The position numbers and the translations under genes were made by a program. Of a stretch of 64,000 nt of DNA, positions 35,053-44,103 are shown one piece after another. The notes under the pieces were generated by a model, which saw only the letters and a program-made list of their open reading frames with translations, ran no database searches and had not been told where the DNA came from. Origin of the DNA: Burkholderiaceae bacterium (GTDB lineage Bacteria; Pseudomonadota; Gammaproteobacteria; Burkholderiales; Burkholderiaceae_C); assembly GCA_019745555.1 (NCBI GenBank), contig JAIESX010000039.1, forward strand, positions 1-64,000, written 5' to 3'. Within the stretch, counting starts at the first letter, position 1. The number at the start of each line of letters is the position of its first letter.

Positions 35053-35478
35053 ATGCAAGCCCGCATCTCCGTCATCACCCTGGGCGTCGAGGACCTGGAG
35101 CGCGCGCTGCGCTTTTACCGCGACGGCCTGGGCTTTGCCACCGAAGGCATCGTCGGCGCCGAGTTCGAGCACGGCGCCGTCGTCTTCATTGACCTGCAGC
35201 ACGGCCTCAAGCTCGCGCTGTGGCCGCGCAGCAGCCTGGCGCGTGACAGCGGACTGGCGCTGACGCCGCCCTGCCCCACCGGTCTCTCGCTGGGCCACAA
35301 CGTGGCCTCGCGTGCCGAGGTGGATGCCATGATGGAAAAAGCCGCGCATGCGGGCGCGACCATCGTCAAACCCGCGCAGGTGACCTTCTGGGGTGGTTAT
35401 GCCGGCTACTTCCAGGACCCGGACCAGCACCTCTGGGAAGTGGTGTGGAACCCGGCCTGGAGGCCGGAAGGCGATTAG
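35053..35478 (+). CDS. VOC-family (glyoxalase/bleomycin-resistance fold) protein
   Basis: 141 residues. Two beta-alpha-beta-beta-beta halves: ISVITLGVEDLERALRFYRD at the start and GYAGYFQDPDQHLWEVVWNP at the end, the latter carrying the usual metal-ligand Glu. Typical of VOC proteins of unspecified substrate (isomerase, dioxygenase or drug binder). Its stop overlaps the stop of the convergent small membrane protein gene (TTA/TAG at 35475-35478). Confidence 0.85.
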   Translation: MQARISVITLGVEDLERALRFYRDGLGFATEGIVGAEFEHGAVVFIDLQHGLKLALWPRSSLARDSGLALTPPCPTGLSLGHNVASRAEVDAMMEKAAHAGATIVKPAQVTFWGGYAGYFQDPDQHLWEVVWNPAWRPEGD

Positions 35479-35789
35479 CGTCCCAGGCGATCGTTCGGGC
35501 CGGCATCGACCTGGCGCGACTCGACGTCGATCACATCATCGGCCGGGGTCGGGCGCGTGCCAGCGCCACCGGGATAGAAACGCTGCCAGCGCGAGCGCTG
35601 CAGGATGGTGAACACCAGCGGCTGCACGGGCCGGCCCGTGAGCTTGGCCCAGAGCGCGCGCACGCCCCACCAGACCAGCAGCAACAGCGCGGCGGCCAGC
35701 AGGCTGAGCAGGAAGACCAGGCCCATGAGCAGCAGCACGGTGCGCAACAGAAAACCGAAAAGCGTCTTGAGCATCTTGTCCAGGTTCAT
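35475..35789 (-). CDS. Small membrane protein, unknown
   Basis: 104 residues from ATG 35789. One long or two closely spaced TM helices (TLFGFLLRTVLLLMGLVFLLSLLAAALLLLVWW region, residues 9-40), then a basic stretch and a soluble acidic-to-basic tail (TPADDVIDVESRQ). No family recognised. Convergent overlap of 4 bp with the VOC gene. Confidence 0.6.
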   Translation of the reverse strand: MNLDKMLKTLFGFLLRTVLLLMGLVFLLSLLAAALLLLVWWGVRALWAKLTGRPVQPLVFTILQRSRWQRFYPGGAGTRPTPADDVIDVESRQVDAGPNDRLGR

Positions 35790-35840
35790 CGTGGGCACGT
35801 GGGTACGAATGGGGTGCTTGCAAGTGGGCTGCGCATATCT

Positions 35841-36419
35841 TTACGCAGGGGCCCCCGCCAGCAGCAGACCCAGTGCCCGGCCCTGCACGAGCTGCAGGCC
35901 CTGCTGCTTCGCATAGTCCGCGGCCGCCTCGGACACAGGCGCCAGGCAGAGGTAGACGCCGCGCGCGCCTTCGCGCTCGCAGGCCGCCTGCAGGGCCTTG
36001 AGCGTCTCAACGCCATGGTTCACGGCCTTCCAGCGCCGGCAGCTCAGCAGGCTGCGCTGGCCCGCGCGCTCGATGCGCAAGTCCGCGCCCTCGCTCTCCA
36101 GCCGCGTGACCGTATAACCCGCCGCCGTGTAGACCTGCTCCAGCGCCGCGGAGAAATCGCGCCAGTTCATCGCGCCGGCGCGCTCCAGCGCCGCCTCGAC
36201 CTGCGCCGCGCCGGGCGCCTGCCACTGGCGCCACGCCGCGACGGCCGCCACGACCACGAAGGGGAAGGTGCCCAGCATCACGACCACGGCGTAGTCCCGC
36301 GGCAGCAGGGCGAAGGCCACCAGGGACATGAGCACCGAGATCAGCAGGCTGATCCACCAGGGCGATCGCAGCAGCACCGCGAACAGCGAGCGCTCATTCA
36401 TCTTGAAACTGAAAGCCAT
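35841..36419 (-). CDS. Membrane-anchored Mrr-like restriction-endonuclease-fold protein
   Basis: 192 residues from ATG 36419. Two N-terminal TM helices (about residues 18-60), then a soluble domain: AGYTVTRLESEGADLRIERAGQRSLLSCRRWKA contains the D...(x)...CRRW-type core that resembles the PD-(D/E)xK Mrr_cat fold (usual DLxxxxxGxxxxVQCKxW). Here the Glu/Gln-x-Lys step reads SCRRW, so the lysine may be replaced by Arg. Such TM-Mrr proteins are common and of unknown role, possibly DNA-damage or stress related. Confidence 0.65.
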   Translation of the reverse strand: MAFSFKMNERSLFAVLLRSPWWISLLISVLMSLVAFALLPRDYAVVVMLGTFPFVVVAAVAAWRQWQAPGAAQVEAALERAGAMNWRDFSAALEQVYTAAGYTVTRLESEGADLRIERAGQRSLLSCRRWKAVNHGVETLKALQAACEREGARGVYLCLAPVSEAAADYAKQQGLQLVQGRALGLLLAGAPA

Positions 36420-36439
36420 GAGGTATGCAGGCCTGAAGC

Positions 36440-37258
36440 CTAGTGGGTATGGGTCAGGTTGCCGATCAGCAGTACGAGCACGATGCCCGACATCAGCCAG
36501 GCGATCTGCGTCAGCGTCTCGCGCAGGGCCAGGCGCTTCTGCAGCTGGGGGATGAGATCGGCCAGGGCCACGTAGATGAAGCTGCTGGACGCCACGACGA
36601 GGAAGAAGGTCAGGTAGTCGCGCAGCAGATCGACCAGCCACCAGCCCACCAGGCCGCCCAGGGCCGTGATGGCACCGGCCAGCGTAACCTTGAGCAGCGC
36701 AGCCTTGCGCGTGCCGCTGCTCTCGCGCAGCACGGCCAGGTCGCCCATGTGGTGGGGCACCTCATGCGCCAGCACAGCCAGGGCGGCGATGAAGCCGAGC
36801 TTGAGATCGGCCATGAAGGCCGAGGCGATCAGGATGCCATCACCGAAGCAGTGCACGCTGTCGCCCACCAGCACGGACCAGCCGCCCGAGACCTGGCGTG
36901 AGCCATGGTCGTGCCCATGCGCGTCGCCGTGGCTGTGCGCGTGGTGGCGATGGTCGTGCCCCCCCTTGGCCGCCTCATGGTGGTGCTCATGGCCGTGGTG
37001 CCAGAGCTCGGCCTTGTCGAGCAGGAAGAAGAAGACCACGCCGATCAGCAGGGTCAGAAAGAGTTCGTGCGCGCCGAATTCGCTCTCGAAGGCCTCGGGC
37101 AGCAGGTGCAGGAAGGCCGTGCCCAGCAGGGCCCCGGCGGCCAGGCTGAGCATGTGCTGGGTGTAGCGCGCCAGCACGCCGAAGCTCAGGGCCGCGGCCA
37201 GCCAGACGCTGCCGATGCCGGCCACCAGGGTGCCGAACAGGATCGCAAGGAGAGTCAT
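36440..37258 (-). CDS. ZIP-family metal transporter with His-rich loop
   Basis: 272 residues, eight TM helices. A long His-rich cytoplasmic loop (ELWHHGHEHHHE, HDHRHHAHSHGDAHGHDHG) lies at about residues 85-120. Metal-pathway motifs HCFGDG in TM4 (usually HNFxDG) and HEVPHHMGD in TM5 are intact. Imports or moves zinc, perhaps also iron or manganese, across the inner membrane; the loop senses or buffers the metal. Start is 51 bp past a terminator on the same strand. Confidence 0.88.
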   Translation of the reverse strand: MTLLAILFGTLVAGIGSVWLAAALSFGVLARYTQHMLSLAAGALLGTAFLHLLPEAFESEFGAHELFLTLLIGVVFFFLLDKAELWHHGHEHHHEAAKGGHDHRHHAHSHGDAHGHDHGSRQVSGGWSVLVGDSVHCFGDGILIASAFMADLKLGFIAALAVLAHEVPHHMGDLAVLRESSGTRKAALLKVTLAGAITALGGLVGWWLVDLLRDYLTFFLVVASSSFIYVALADLIPQLQKRLALRETLTQIAWLMSGIVLVLLIGNLTHTH

Positions 37259-37309
37259 GGCTTTGATTCTCTCAGAGCTGTCAAGCTGCTGAAAAAGCCG
37301 GCAGCCATG

Positions 37310-37332
37310 AAAAAGGCCGCCCGCAGGCGGCC
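37310..37332 (-). terminator. Intrinsic terminator after the dienelactone-hydrolase gene
   Basis: On the minus strand GGCCGCC, TGC loop, GGGCGGCC, then TTTTT, 20 bp after the stop at 37352. It separates that gene from the ZIP transporter gene. Confidence 0.85.
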
Positions 37333-37351
37333 CCGGCGCACATCGCTGTGC

Positions 37352-38245
37352 TCAGACGCCGTGCTTTCTGAACCATTCAAGGCAGCGCTTCCAGCCATCC
37401 TCGGCCGCTTCCTTGCGGTAGCTGGGCCGGTAGTCGGCGTGGAAGGCGTGCGGCGCGTCCTTGTAGATCACGAACTGCGAGGCTTTCGAGTTGGCGTTGC
37501 CGGCCGCCAGCGCGGCCTTCATCTTCTCGACGCCGTCCAGCGGAATGCCCGTGTCGGCCTCGCCGTACAGGCCCAGCACCGGGCCGTTGAGCTGGCCGGC
37601 GATGTCGATGGGGTTCCTGGGCGTGAGCTCGTTCTGCGCACCGACGACACGGCCATACCAGGCCACGGCGGCCTTGATGGACTTGCTGTGCGCGGTGTAG
37701 AGCCAGGTCTGGCGCCCGCCCCAGCAAAAGCCCGTGACGCCCACGCGCTGGGGGTCACCACCGTTGGCGCCGGCCCAGGCCAGGGTGGCGTCCAGGTCAC
37801 CGGCCACCTGGGCGTCGGGCACCTTGGAGATCACCTCGGCGATGAGCTTGGCCATCTCGCCATAGCTTTGCGCATCGCCCTGGCGCACGAAGAGTTCGGG
37901 GGCGATGGCCAGGTAACCCTCGCGCGCGAAGCGGTGCGTGATGTCGGCGATGTATTCGTGCACGCCGAAGATCTCGGACAGCACCAGCACCACGGGCAGG
38001 TTCGTCTTGCCCGCGGGCATGGCGCGGTAGGCCGGCATCTTGAAGCCGTTCACATCGATCGTGACCTCGCCCACGGTCAGACCCGTGGTCGGCGTCTTGA
38101 TCGCGGTCTGCGCCATGATGGGCAGGGCCGAGGCCGCAAAGCCCACACCCAGCGCGCTCTTGAGCGCGGTGCGGCGCGTCGCGCCGGCTTCGCTGCTCTG
38201 GCCCGGCAGCAGGGCCTTGAATTCGGTTTCCAGATCACGGTTCAT
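37352..38245 (-). CDS. Dienelactone hydrolase family protein, Tat-type leader
   Basis: 297 residues (ATG 38245; ATG 38248 also possible). N-terminal about 30 residues of cytoplasmic-like sequence before TRRTALKSALGVGFAASALP, a Tat-like RR leader. Alpha/beta-hydrolase core with the DLH Cys nucleophile in GFCWGGR near residue 148, Asp in YGEADTGIP near 215 and His in APHAFHADY near 265, plus EIFG near 90 binding the carboxylate. Reaction would be lactone or ester hydrolysis; physiological substrate unknown. Confidence 0.85.
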   Translation of the reverse strand: MNRDLETEFKALLPGQSSEAGATRRTALKSALGVGFAASALPIMAQTAIKTPTTGLTVGEVTIDVNGFKMPAYRAMPAGKTNLPVVLVLSEIFGVHEYIADITHRFAREGYLAIAPELFVRQGDAQSYGEMAKLIAEVISKVPDAQVAGDLDATLAWAGANGGDPQRVGVTGFCWGGRQTWLYTAHSKSIKAAVAWYGRVVGAQNELTPRNPIDIAGQLNGPVLGLYGEADTGIPLDGVEKMKAALAAGNANSKASQFVIYKDAPHAFHADYRPSYRKEAAEDGWKRCLEWFRKHGV

Positions 38246-38346
38246 CATGGTGTACTCCTCGTGCGGTCATGGGAAACAGACGAGTCTAGCGATCCGGGCT
38301 CACGCACAGTCGCTGCGTGGATTTGCCCCCAGATGCCGGCCGGACT

Positions 38347-38817
38347 TCAGCGCGCCGAGGCGATCAGGTCCAGCTCGACCGTGGCGTTCTTGGGCAGCTG
38401 GTAAACGCCTACCGAGGTCCGCGTGTGCACACCGGCCGGCCCCAGGATCTGCTGCAGCAGGCCCGAGGCGGCGTCGGCCACCTCGCTGTGCTGGGTGAAG
38501 TCCGGGCTGCACTGCACATAGACCGTGAGCCTGAGGATCTGACGCACGTCGTTGAGGCTGCCGAGCTCGCGCTGCAGCAGGGCCAGCGCGCGCAGCGTGC
38601 AGATCTTGGCGGCACGCTGCGCCTGCTCCAGCGCCACCTCGATGCCGGCACGCCCGGTGATCACGACAGCGTTGCCAATGCGCGGCACCTGGCCGCTGAG
38701 GTAGAGGGTACTGCCGTCGCGCAGCACGGGCACATAGTTGCCGCCCGCCTTGATCTCGCCGTCGGGCGCGAAGCCCAGGGCCTCGGCGGCCTGGCGAAAG
38801 AGTGCGTCGCGCGACAT
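38347..38817 (-). CDS. RidA/YjgF-family protein
   Basis: 156 residues. Core motifs: GGNYVPVLRDGSTLYLSGQVPR at the start, CTLRALALLQRELGSLNDVRQILRLTVYVQ in the middle, and GVHTRTSVGVYQLPKNATVELDLIA at the end, which places the R (RTSVG) near the end of the active-site cleft. Family known for hydrolysing reactive enamine/imine intermediates or similar small substrates; this longer YjgF/TdcF-like variant has unproven activity. Six bp from the DUF3297 gene on the same strand. Confidence 0.85.
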   Translation of the reverse strand: MSRDALFRQAAEALGFAPDGEIKAGGNYVPVLRDGSTLYLSGQVPRIGNAVVITGRAGIEVALEQAQRAAKICTLRALALLQRELGSLNDVRQILRLTVYVQCSPDFTQHSEVADAASGLLQQILGPAGVHTRTSVGVYQLPKNATVELDLIASAR

Positions 38818-38823
38818 GACGTC

Positions 38824-39087
38824 TCAGGTGTAGAAGGCTTCGACCTTGCCCTTGAGCTTGATCATCAGCGGGTTGCCTTTGCGGTCCAGCGTCTTGCCTG
38901 CGGGCACCTTGACCCAGCCTTCGCTGATGCAGTACTCCTCCACGTCGTGGCGTTCCTTGCCGTTGAAGCGGATGCCCACCGGATGCTCGAACACGGCCGC
39001 CACATAGTGCGGGCTCCTGGGGTCGATGGAGAGGTGGTCGGGGAGTTCGGGGCGCGGCGTCGCCTGGGATGAGGTGCTGTCATTCAT
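38824..39087 (-). CDS. DUF3297 family protein
   Basis: 87 residues. Matches the small conserved DUF3297 pattern: LPDHLSIDPRSPHY, GIRFNGKERHDVEEYC, EGWVKVPAGK, and a C-terminal basic-hydrophobic GNPLMIKLKGKVEAFY. No known biochemical role; soluble and cytoplasmic. Stop lies 6 bp before the RidA-type start, so the two are probably one transcript. Confidence 0.82.
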   Translation of the reverse strand: MNDSTSSQATPRPELPDHLSIDPRSPHYVAAVFEHPVGIRFNGKERHDVEEYCISEGWVKVPAGKTLDRKGNPLMIKLKGKVEAFYT

Positions 39088-39121
39088 GGGGCCGTATTGT
39101 GTCTCAAGCGCCCCACCCGCC

Positions 39122-40138
39122 TCAGGCGGGCTGAGGTACGGCCGCCTTGGCGGCAGCCGCAATGTCCAGCGAACGCAGGCGCAGCTCGGGATCGAACACG
39201 TCCGAGACCAGGATGAATTCGTCGGCCTGCGTAGCCTGGGCCAGCTGTTCGAAGCCCGCGCGCACCGTCTGCGGTCCGCCGATCACGGCCACGGCCAGGA
39301 AGTCGGCAATGGCGGCACGCTCCTGGACCTGCAGCGTGTCCATGTAGTGCTCCACCGGGCGCGGCAGCAGGCCACGCTTGCCCGTGAGGATGCCCAGCAC
39401 GCGCTGGTAGGTACTGCTGGCCAGGTACTCCGCCTCCTCGTCGCTGGGTGCAGCGATCACGGGCACACCGATGGCCACATAGGGCTGGGCCAGCGTGGCC
39501 GAAGGCTTGAAGCGCTTGCGGTACAGCTCCAGCGCCTGCAGCAGGTAACGCGGCGCGAAGTGCGAAGCGAAGGCATAGGGCAGGCCCAGCTCGGCCGCGA
39601 GCTGGGCGGAGAACAGGCTGGAGCCCAACAGCCAGATGGGCACGTTCGTGCCCGCCCCCGGCGTGGCGACGAGGCGCTGGCCCGGCTGGGCCGGGCCCAG
39701 CAGGCGCTGCAGTTCCTGCACATCGCGCGGGAAATCCTCTTCGGTCTCCACGCGGTCGCGGCGCAAGGCACGCATGGTCAGCGGGTCGGTGCCGGGCGCA
39801 CGGCCCAGGCCCAGGTCGATGCGGCCGGGGTAGAGCTCGGCCAGCGTGCCGAAGGCTTCGGCCACCACCAGCGGCGCATGGTTGGGCAGCATGACGCCGC
39901 CCGAGCCCACGCGGATGCGCTGCGTGCCGCCCGCGATGTGCCCCACGAGCACGGCCGTGGCCGAGCTCGCCACGCCCGACATATTGTGGTGCTCGGCCAG
40001 CCAGTAGCGCTTGAAGCCCAGGCCTTCGGCGTGCTGCGCCGTGCGCAGGGAGATGCGCAGCGCATCGGCCACCGTGCCGCCCTCGCGCACGGCCACGAGG
40101 TCCAGCATGGACAGGGCGATATCGTTCAGGGATCTCAT
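39122..40138 (-). CDS. LLM-class flavin-dependent oxidoreductase
   Basis: 338 residues from ATG 40138; sequence open upstream is not conserved-looking. Luciferase-like TIM barrel: [72 protein letters not shown], all typical of the MsnO8/YhbW-like group. Uses reduced FMN; natural substrate unknown. Divergent from the YdcZ-type gene with 104 bp between. Confidence 0.9.
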   Translation of the reverse strand: MRSLNDIALSMLDLVAVREGGTVADALRISLRTAQHAEGLGFKRYWLAEHHNMSGVASSATAVLVGHIAGGTQRIRVGSGGVMLPNHAPLVVAEAFGTLAELYPGRIDLGLGRAPGTDPLTMRALRRDRVETEEDFPRDVQELQRLLGPAQPGQRLVATPGAGTNVPIWLLGSSLFSAQLAAELGLPYAFASHFAPRYLLQALELYRKRFKPSATLAQPYVAIGVPVIAAPSDEEAEYLASSTYQRVLGILTGKRGLLPRPVEHYMDTLQVQERAAIADFLAVAVIGGPQTVRAGFEQLAQATQADEFILVSDVFDPELRLRSLDIAAAAKAAVPQPA

Positions 40139-40242
40139 GGCATGATTTTGGGCCCGCGGCGATGACCTTGTCCGCGCAAGTGCATACTGGCCGCGCCCTG
40201 GCCGGCACCCGCTCACGTTCCCACCCATACACGCCCCAGCCC

Positions 40243-40692
40243 ATGAACGCCTCGACCTCCCTGATCCTGCTCATCCCCTTCCTCGCCGGCGTCGGCATCC
40301 CGGTGCAGGCCGGCATCAACGGCCAGCTCGCGCTGCGCGTCGAAAGCCCCATCATGGCGGCCCTCGTGTCCTTCGCAGCGGGCACCATCGCCCTGCTCGC
40401 ACTGGTGCTGCTGTTGCGTCTGTGGCCCTCGGCCGAGGCCTGGCGCGGGGTACAGCCCTGGCACCTGATCGGCGGCCTGCTGGGCGCGGTCTTCATCGCC
40501 TCCACAGCCTTCAGCGCCAGCCGCATCGACGCCGTGCTCATGACGGCGCTGGTGCTGGCCGGCCAGCTCACCACCGCCATGCTGCTGGACCATTTTGGCG
40601 CGCTGGGCTTTGCGCAGAAGTCCATCTCGCTGGGACGCGTGGGCGGGCTGGGCCTGATCCTGGCCGGCATCTGGCTGATCCGGCGCGGTTGA
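40243..40692 (+). CDS. DMT/YdcZ (DUF606) small membrane permease
   Basis: 149 residues from ATG 40243; upstream open sequence is not plausible. Five TM helices as in half-size DMT proteins of the YdcZ/DUF606 group: [22 protein letters not shown] near the start (conserved GxxxxxQxGxN), [15 protein letters not shown] in the middle. Probably works as a homodimer. Substrate unknown. It converges on the VOC gene (14 bp between). Confidence 0.82.
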   Translation: MNASTSLILLIPFLAGVGIPVQAGINGQLALRVESPIMAALVSFAAGTIALLALVLLLRLWPSAEAWRGVQPWHLIGGLLGAVFIASTAFSASRIDAVLMTALVLAGQLTTAMLLDHFGALGFAQKSISLGRVGGLGLILAGIWLIRRG

Positions 40693-40705
40693 GCTCCGCC
40701 GACCC

Positions 40706-41086
40706 TCAGGCCTGGGCCGGCCGCCGCTCGACCACGTCGACGCCGATGCCGTTGGGATCGCGCACCGCAAAGTGCCGGTCGCCCCAGGGCTCGTCGCGCA
40801 GTTCCACCTCGATCGGCACACCCAGGCTGCGGATGCGCGCGTACTGCGCATCCACATCGTCCACGTCGACGGTGATCCACATGCCCTGGCCCTGGAAGGC
40901 CGGGCGGTAGATCGGGGCCTGGAAATCCAGCCCGGGCTTCATGAAGCCCAGCTCGCTCTCACCCAGGCCCAGCAGCACGAACCAGCTGCCCTCGCCTTCG
41001 TACAGCACCTGGCAGCCGAACAGACGCACATAGAAATCGCGCGATTCCTGCACCTTCTCCGTCACCACACCCGACCAGAATTTCAT
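40706..41086 (-). CDS. VOC-family protein (second copy)
   Basis: 126 residues. MKFWSGVVTEKVQESRDFYVRLFG, GFMKPG and GDRHFAVRDPNGIGVDVVE give the usual VOC frame with the metal-ligand Glu near the end. Not closely related to the other VOC protein in the window. It lies 47 bp after the AraC-type gene on the same strand. Confidence 0.85.
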   Translation of the reverse strand: MKFWSGVVTEKVQESRDFYVRLFGCQVLYEGEGSWFVLLGLGESELGFMKPGLDFQAPIYRPAFQGQGMWITVDVDDVDAQYARIRSLGVPIEVELRDEPWGDRHFAVRDPNGIGVDVVERRPAQA

Positions 41087-41132
41087 GGAAGCCCTCCTTG
41101 TTCAAGAAGAGCCCATGGTAGGCAGCCCGGAC

Positions 41133-41876
41133 TCAGCGGTCTTGTAAAAAATCGACAGGCCGGCGCGCGTAGGCCGCCGGCGACAGGCCGGCAAAGCGCC
41201 GGAACTCGTGGCTCATGTGGCTCTGGTCGCTGTAGCCCAGGTCCGCCGCGAGCTCGGCCAGCGTGAGTGTGGAGTCCGTGAGCCGCCGCGCTGCGCGCTG
41301 GAAGCGTGCGATGCGCGCATAGAGCTTGGGACCCACGCCCACGTCGAGCTGGAACTGGCGCTCGAACTGGCGCAGGCTCTTGCCGTAGACCCGGGCCGCC
41401 TGCACCACCGGCGTACCGGTGATCGTCAGGCTGCGGATGGCGGCGTCCAGACTCGACGGGATCGGCGGGCAGGCCTGCAGGTAGCGCAGCAGGGCAGCGT
41501 CCAGCTGCGCGAACACCGGCCCCGCGACGAGCTGCTCGGGCAGGTCCTGCAGATCGAAGGCCAGCAACCCACGCGCCGGCTCATGCGTGTCGGTCAGCTC
41601 GGCCGCAGCGGCACGCAGGAAATGCCGGCTCTGGCCCGGGTGAAAGCGCACGCCCAGGTAATGGGCACCATGCTCCAGTGCCACGAACTGCGGCGCGGTC
41701 GTGGTGCCGTAGACCCAGGCCTGCGCCGAGGCGCCGGCACCGACCAGCACCAGATCGACGGCGGCATCGGGCAGCACGGCCTGCCTGTCTTCGCGGTTAT
41801 GCCGGCTCAGCCAGTAGTGGCTGACATAGGGACGCAAGGCTGGCGCCGGCAGGGCGACGATCAGATCGGAAGACAT
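41133..41876 (-). CDS. AraC-family transcriptional regulator
   Basis: 247 residues (ATG 41876; 41879 also possible). N-terminal effector-like part (about 1-145, DAAVDLVLVG, YLGVRFHPG), C-terminal double HTH: GVGPKLYARIARFQRAARRL and LTLAELAADLGYSDQSHMSHEFRRFAGLSPAAYA, the AraC signature. The DUF6597-like N-terminal domain is common with this type. Lies between the transglycosylase (26 bp upstream) and a VOC gene (46 bp downstream), which may be targets or just neighbours. Confidence 0.88.
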   Translation of the reverse strand: MSSDLIVALPAPALRPYVSHYWLSRHNREDRQAVLPDAAVDLVLVGAGASAQAWVYGTTTAPQFVALEHGAHYLGVRFHPGQSRHFLRAAAAELTDTHEPARGLLAFDLQDLPEQLVAGPVFAQLDAALLRYLQACPPIPSSLDAAIRSLTITGTPVVQAARVYGKSLRQFERQFQLDVGVGPKLYARIARFQRAARRLTDSTLTLAELAADLGYSDQSHMSHEFRRFAGLSPAAYARRPVDFLQDR

Positions 41877-41903
41877 CATCGCCTGCGCAAGCCGCCAGCG
41901 GCC

Positions 41904-42587
41904 TCAGCCCTGGGGTGACTTGTAGCGCTGGTGCAGGATGCGCACGCGCTGCACATAGACCTGGGTTTCGGCATAGGGTGGGACCCCCGCATACTTCTGC
42001 ACAGCGTGCGGCCCGGCGTTGTAGGCCGCCGTGGCCAGGGTGATGTCGCTCTTGAAGCGCACCAGCATCTGCGCCAGGTAGCGCGCACCGCCGTGGATGT
42101 TCTCGCGCGGATGGCGTGGGTTGGCCACGCCGAGTTCGCGCGCCGTAGCCGGCATGAGCTGCATGAGCCCGATGGCGCCCTTGGGCGAGCGGGCATTGAC
42201 GTTGAAGCCCGACTCGGCATGGATCACGGCCCGCACCAGGGCCGGGTCCACGTTGTACAGGCGCGCGGCCTGCTCGATCTCGCTGGCGTAGGCGTCGTGG
42301 AACAGGCGCGTGACCTTCCAGTTGACCGTGGACTTGGGATTGCAGGCATAGCAGCCGTAGTTCAGCACCACATAGCGCTCGTGCGCCGGCGGCCGGTCGG
42401 AAAACGAGGTGGTGCCGGCCGTGGAGAGGTAGCGGTAGACCTTGGGACTGGGCTTGGGCAGGTCCTGGGGTGGCGTGCCGGGCGTGGCCTCCTGCGCCTG
42501 CGCCGGGCCGAGCAGCAGTCCCAGGCAGGCCAGGGCTGCGCCGGCGAGATGCGCCCAGCGGGAACGGTCAGGGGAACGGGCCGCCAT
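41904..42587 (-). CDS. Soluble lytic murein transglycosylase (SLT domain) with signal peptide
   Basis: 227 residues from ATG 42587 (alternative 42632). Signal peptide with cleavage near GPAQAQ. Region VYRYLSTAGTTSFSDRPP resembles the DUF4124 lead. SLT domain: IHAESGFNVNARSPKGAIGLMQLMPATA holds the catalytic Glu in ESGFN with the GLMQ motif, then LATAAYNAGPHAVQKY. Cleaves peptidoglycan between MurNAc and GlcNAc to 1,6-anhydro ends. Two Cys in YGCYACNP may form a disulfide. Confidence 0.88.
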   Translation of the reverse strand: MAARSPDRSRWAHLAGAALACLGLLLGPAQAQEATPGTPPQDLPKPSPKVYRYLSTAGTTSFSDRPPAHERYVVLNYGCYACNPKSTVNWKVTRLFHDAYASEIEQAARLYNVDPALVRAVIHAESGFNVNARSPKGAIGLMQLMPATARELGVANPRHPRENIHGGARYLAQMLVRFKSDITLATAAYNAGPHAVQKYAGVPPYAETQVYVQRVRILHQRYKSPQG

Positions 42588-42766
42588 GAATGTCGGGATG
42601 AAAACAGCTGTTGCGCCCGATTTTCCCGCCAAATCGCGGTCCTGACCAGCCGTACAGCGGCCGGAAGCGCCCTCTTATCCGGGCTTGGGGCAGCCACCCG
42701 GGCTCCGGACTCACCTCCCGCGTCGTGGGATCATCGGCATCCTTTTCCCTGCTTCCCCCGATCGTC

Positions 42767-44089
42767 ATGCCCGACCGCCTGCTCCAACTCGCCAACACCC
42801 CGTGGTCCGCGCCGCTGGTGCGCCTGCTTGGCCTGCCCCAGCCCAGGCCGCTGCCGCGCAAGACCAGCGCCTACGCCCGGCAGGAGCTGGCCGGCCGTCG
42901 CGTGCGGCTGAGTGCCTTGGACGACACACCCATGCCCGATCTGCGCGCCTGGCTGCAGGCCCAGGGCGCCGTGCTCGACGCGGCCGATGCCTTGGGCCTG
43001 GTCCTGCTCGATCTGCGTGGCCTGGACCACCCGGCCCAGCTCGCTCAGCTGCGCAGCCGGCTGCAGCCGGCCATGTCACGCCTGGCCCTCGGCGCCCGCG
43101 TGCTGGTGCTCGCCCCGTTACAGGCCGGCAGCGCACCAGCCGCTGCGTCCGTGGCCGCCGCGGAAGGTTTCGTGCGTTCACTCGCCAAGGAGATCGGACG
43201 CCGCGGCGCCACCGCCAATCTGCTGCAGTTGCCCGCGGGTCTGGATACTGCCGCCCTCGCACCGCTGCTGGATTTCTTCGGCAGCGCACGCTCGGCCTAT
43301 GTCTCGGGCCAGGTGCTGCGCCTGCAGGCTGCCACCCCGGCAGCCCCGACATTTCCCCTGCTGCAGGGCCGCACGGCCCTGGTCACGGGCGCCGCCGGCG
43401 GCATCGGCGCCGCCACGGCACGGCGTCTCGCCGCAGACGGTGCGCATGTGATCTGCGTCGACGTGCAGGCCGCCGATGTGCCCTTGCAGCGTGTGGCCAA
43501 CGAGATCAACGGCCAGGCCCTGGCGCTGGACATCACGGCCCCAGACGCGCCCGCGCGATTCGTCGCCGCGGCCCAGGCCCGCGGCGGCCTGGACGTGCTG
43601 GTGCACAACGCCGGCATCACACGTGATCGCACCCTGGGCCGCATGTCGGCGTCCGAGTGGGACAGCGTGCTGGCCGTGAACCTGCAAGCCATCCTTGCCA
43701 TCGACGCCGCGCTGGATGCAGCCAATGCGCTGCGCCCCGGCGTGCGCGAAGTCTGCCTGGCCTCGATCAGCGGCATCGCGGGCAACGCGGGCCAGACCAA
43801 TTACGCCGCCAGCAAGGCCGGTCTGATCGGCTATGTGCGTGCGCGCTCCGTGGCCTTGCAGGCCTCGGGCGGCACCATCAATGCCGTGGCCCCGGGCTTC
43901 ATCGAAACCGCGATGACGCAGAAGATGCCGCTGATGGTGCGTGAAGCTGGCCGCCGCCTGAACGCGCTGAAGCAGGGCGGCCTGCCGGAGGACGTGGCCG
44001 AGGCCATCGCCTTCCTCGCGCGGCCCGATGCCGCAGCCGTCAACGGGCAGGTGCTGCGGGTGTGCGGGCAGTCCTTCCTCGGCGCCTGA
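42767..44089 (+). CDS. Long 3-oxoacyl-ACP reductase-type SDR (FabG4-like)
   Basis: 440 residues from ATG 42767. N-terminal about 190 residues form a degenerate Rossmann-like domain with no cofactor motif; the C-terminal SDR domain has TGAAGGIG, NAGITRDRTLGRM, SGIAGNAGQTNYAASK (Ser and YxxxK) and NAVAPGFIETAMT. This two-domain form matches the high-molecular-weight FabG4 group, NADH-linked beta-ketoacyl-CoA/ACP reductases. It stands alone and converges on the ankyrin lipoprotein gene. Confidence 0.85.
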   Translation: MPDRLLQLANTPWSAPLVRLLGLPQPRPLPRKTSAYARQELAGRRVRLSALDDTPMPDLRAWLQAQGAVLDAADALGLVLLDLRGLDHPAQLAQLRSRLQPAMSRLALGARVLVLAPLQAGSAPAAASVAAAEGFVRSLAKEIGRRGATANLLQLPAGLDTAALAPLLDFFGSARSAYVSGQVLRLQAATPAAPTFPLLQGRTALVTGAAGGIGAATARRLAADGAHVICVDVQAADVPLQRVANEINGQALALDITAPDAPARFVAAAQARGGLDVLVHNAGITRDRTLGRMSASEWDSVLAVNLQAILAIDAALDAANALRPGVREVCLASISGIAGNAGQTNYAASKAGLIGYVRARSVALQASGGTINAVAPGFIETAMTQKMPLMVREAGRRLNALKQGGLPEDVAEAIAFLARPDAAAVNGQVLRVCGQSFLGA

Positions 44090-44103
44090 GCGTTCTTTCT
44101 GCC

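Noticed and set aside
32251-35430. Minus-strand open frame of 1059 codons
   Set aside because: It is antisense to the Rieske, DMT, rhodanese and VOC genes, whose protein families are clear, and has the Ala/Arg/Gly-rich composition of a shadow frame in high-GC DNA.
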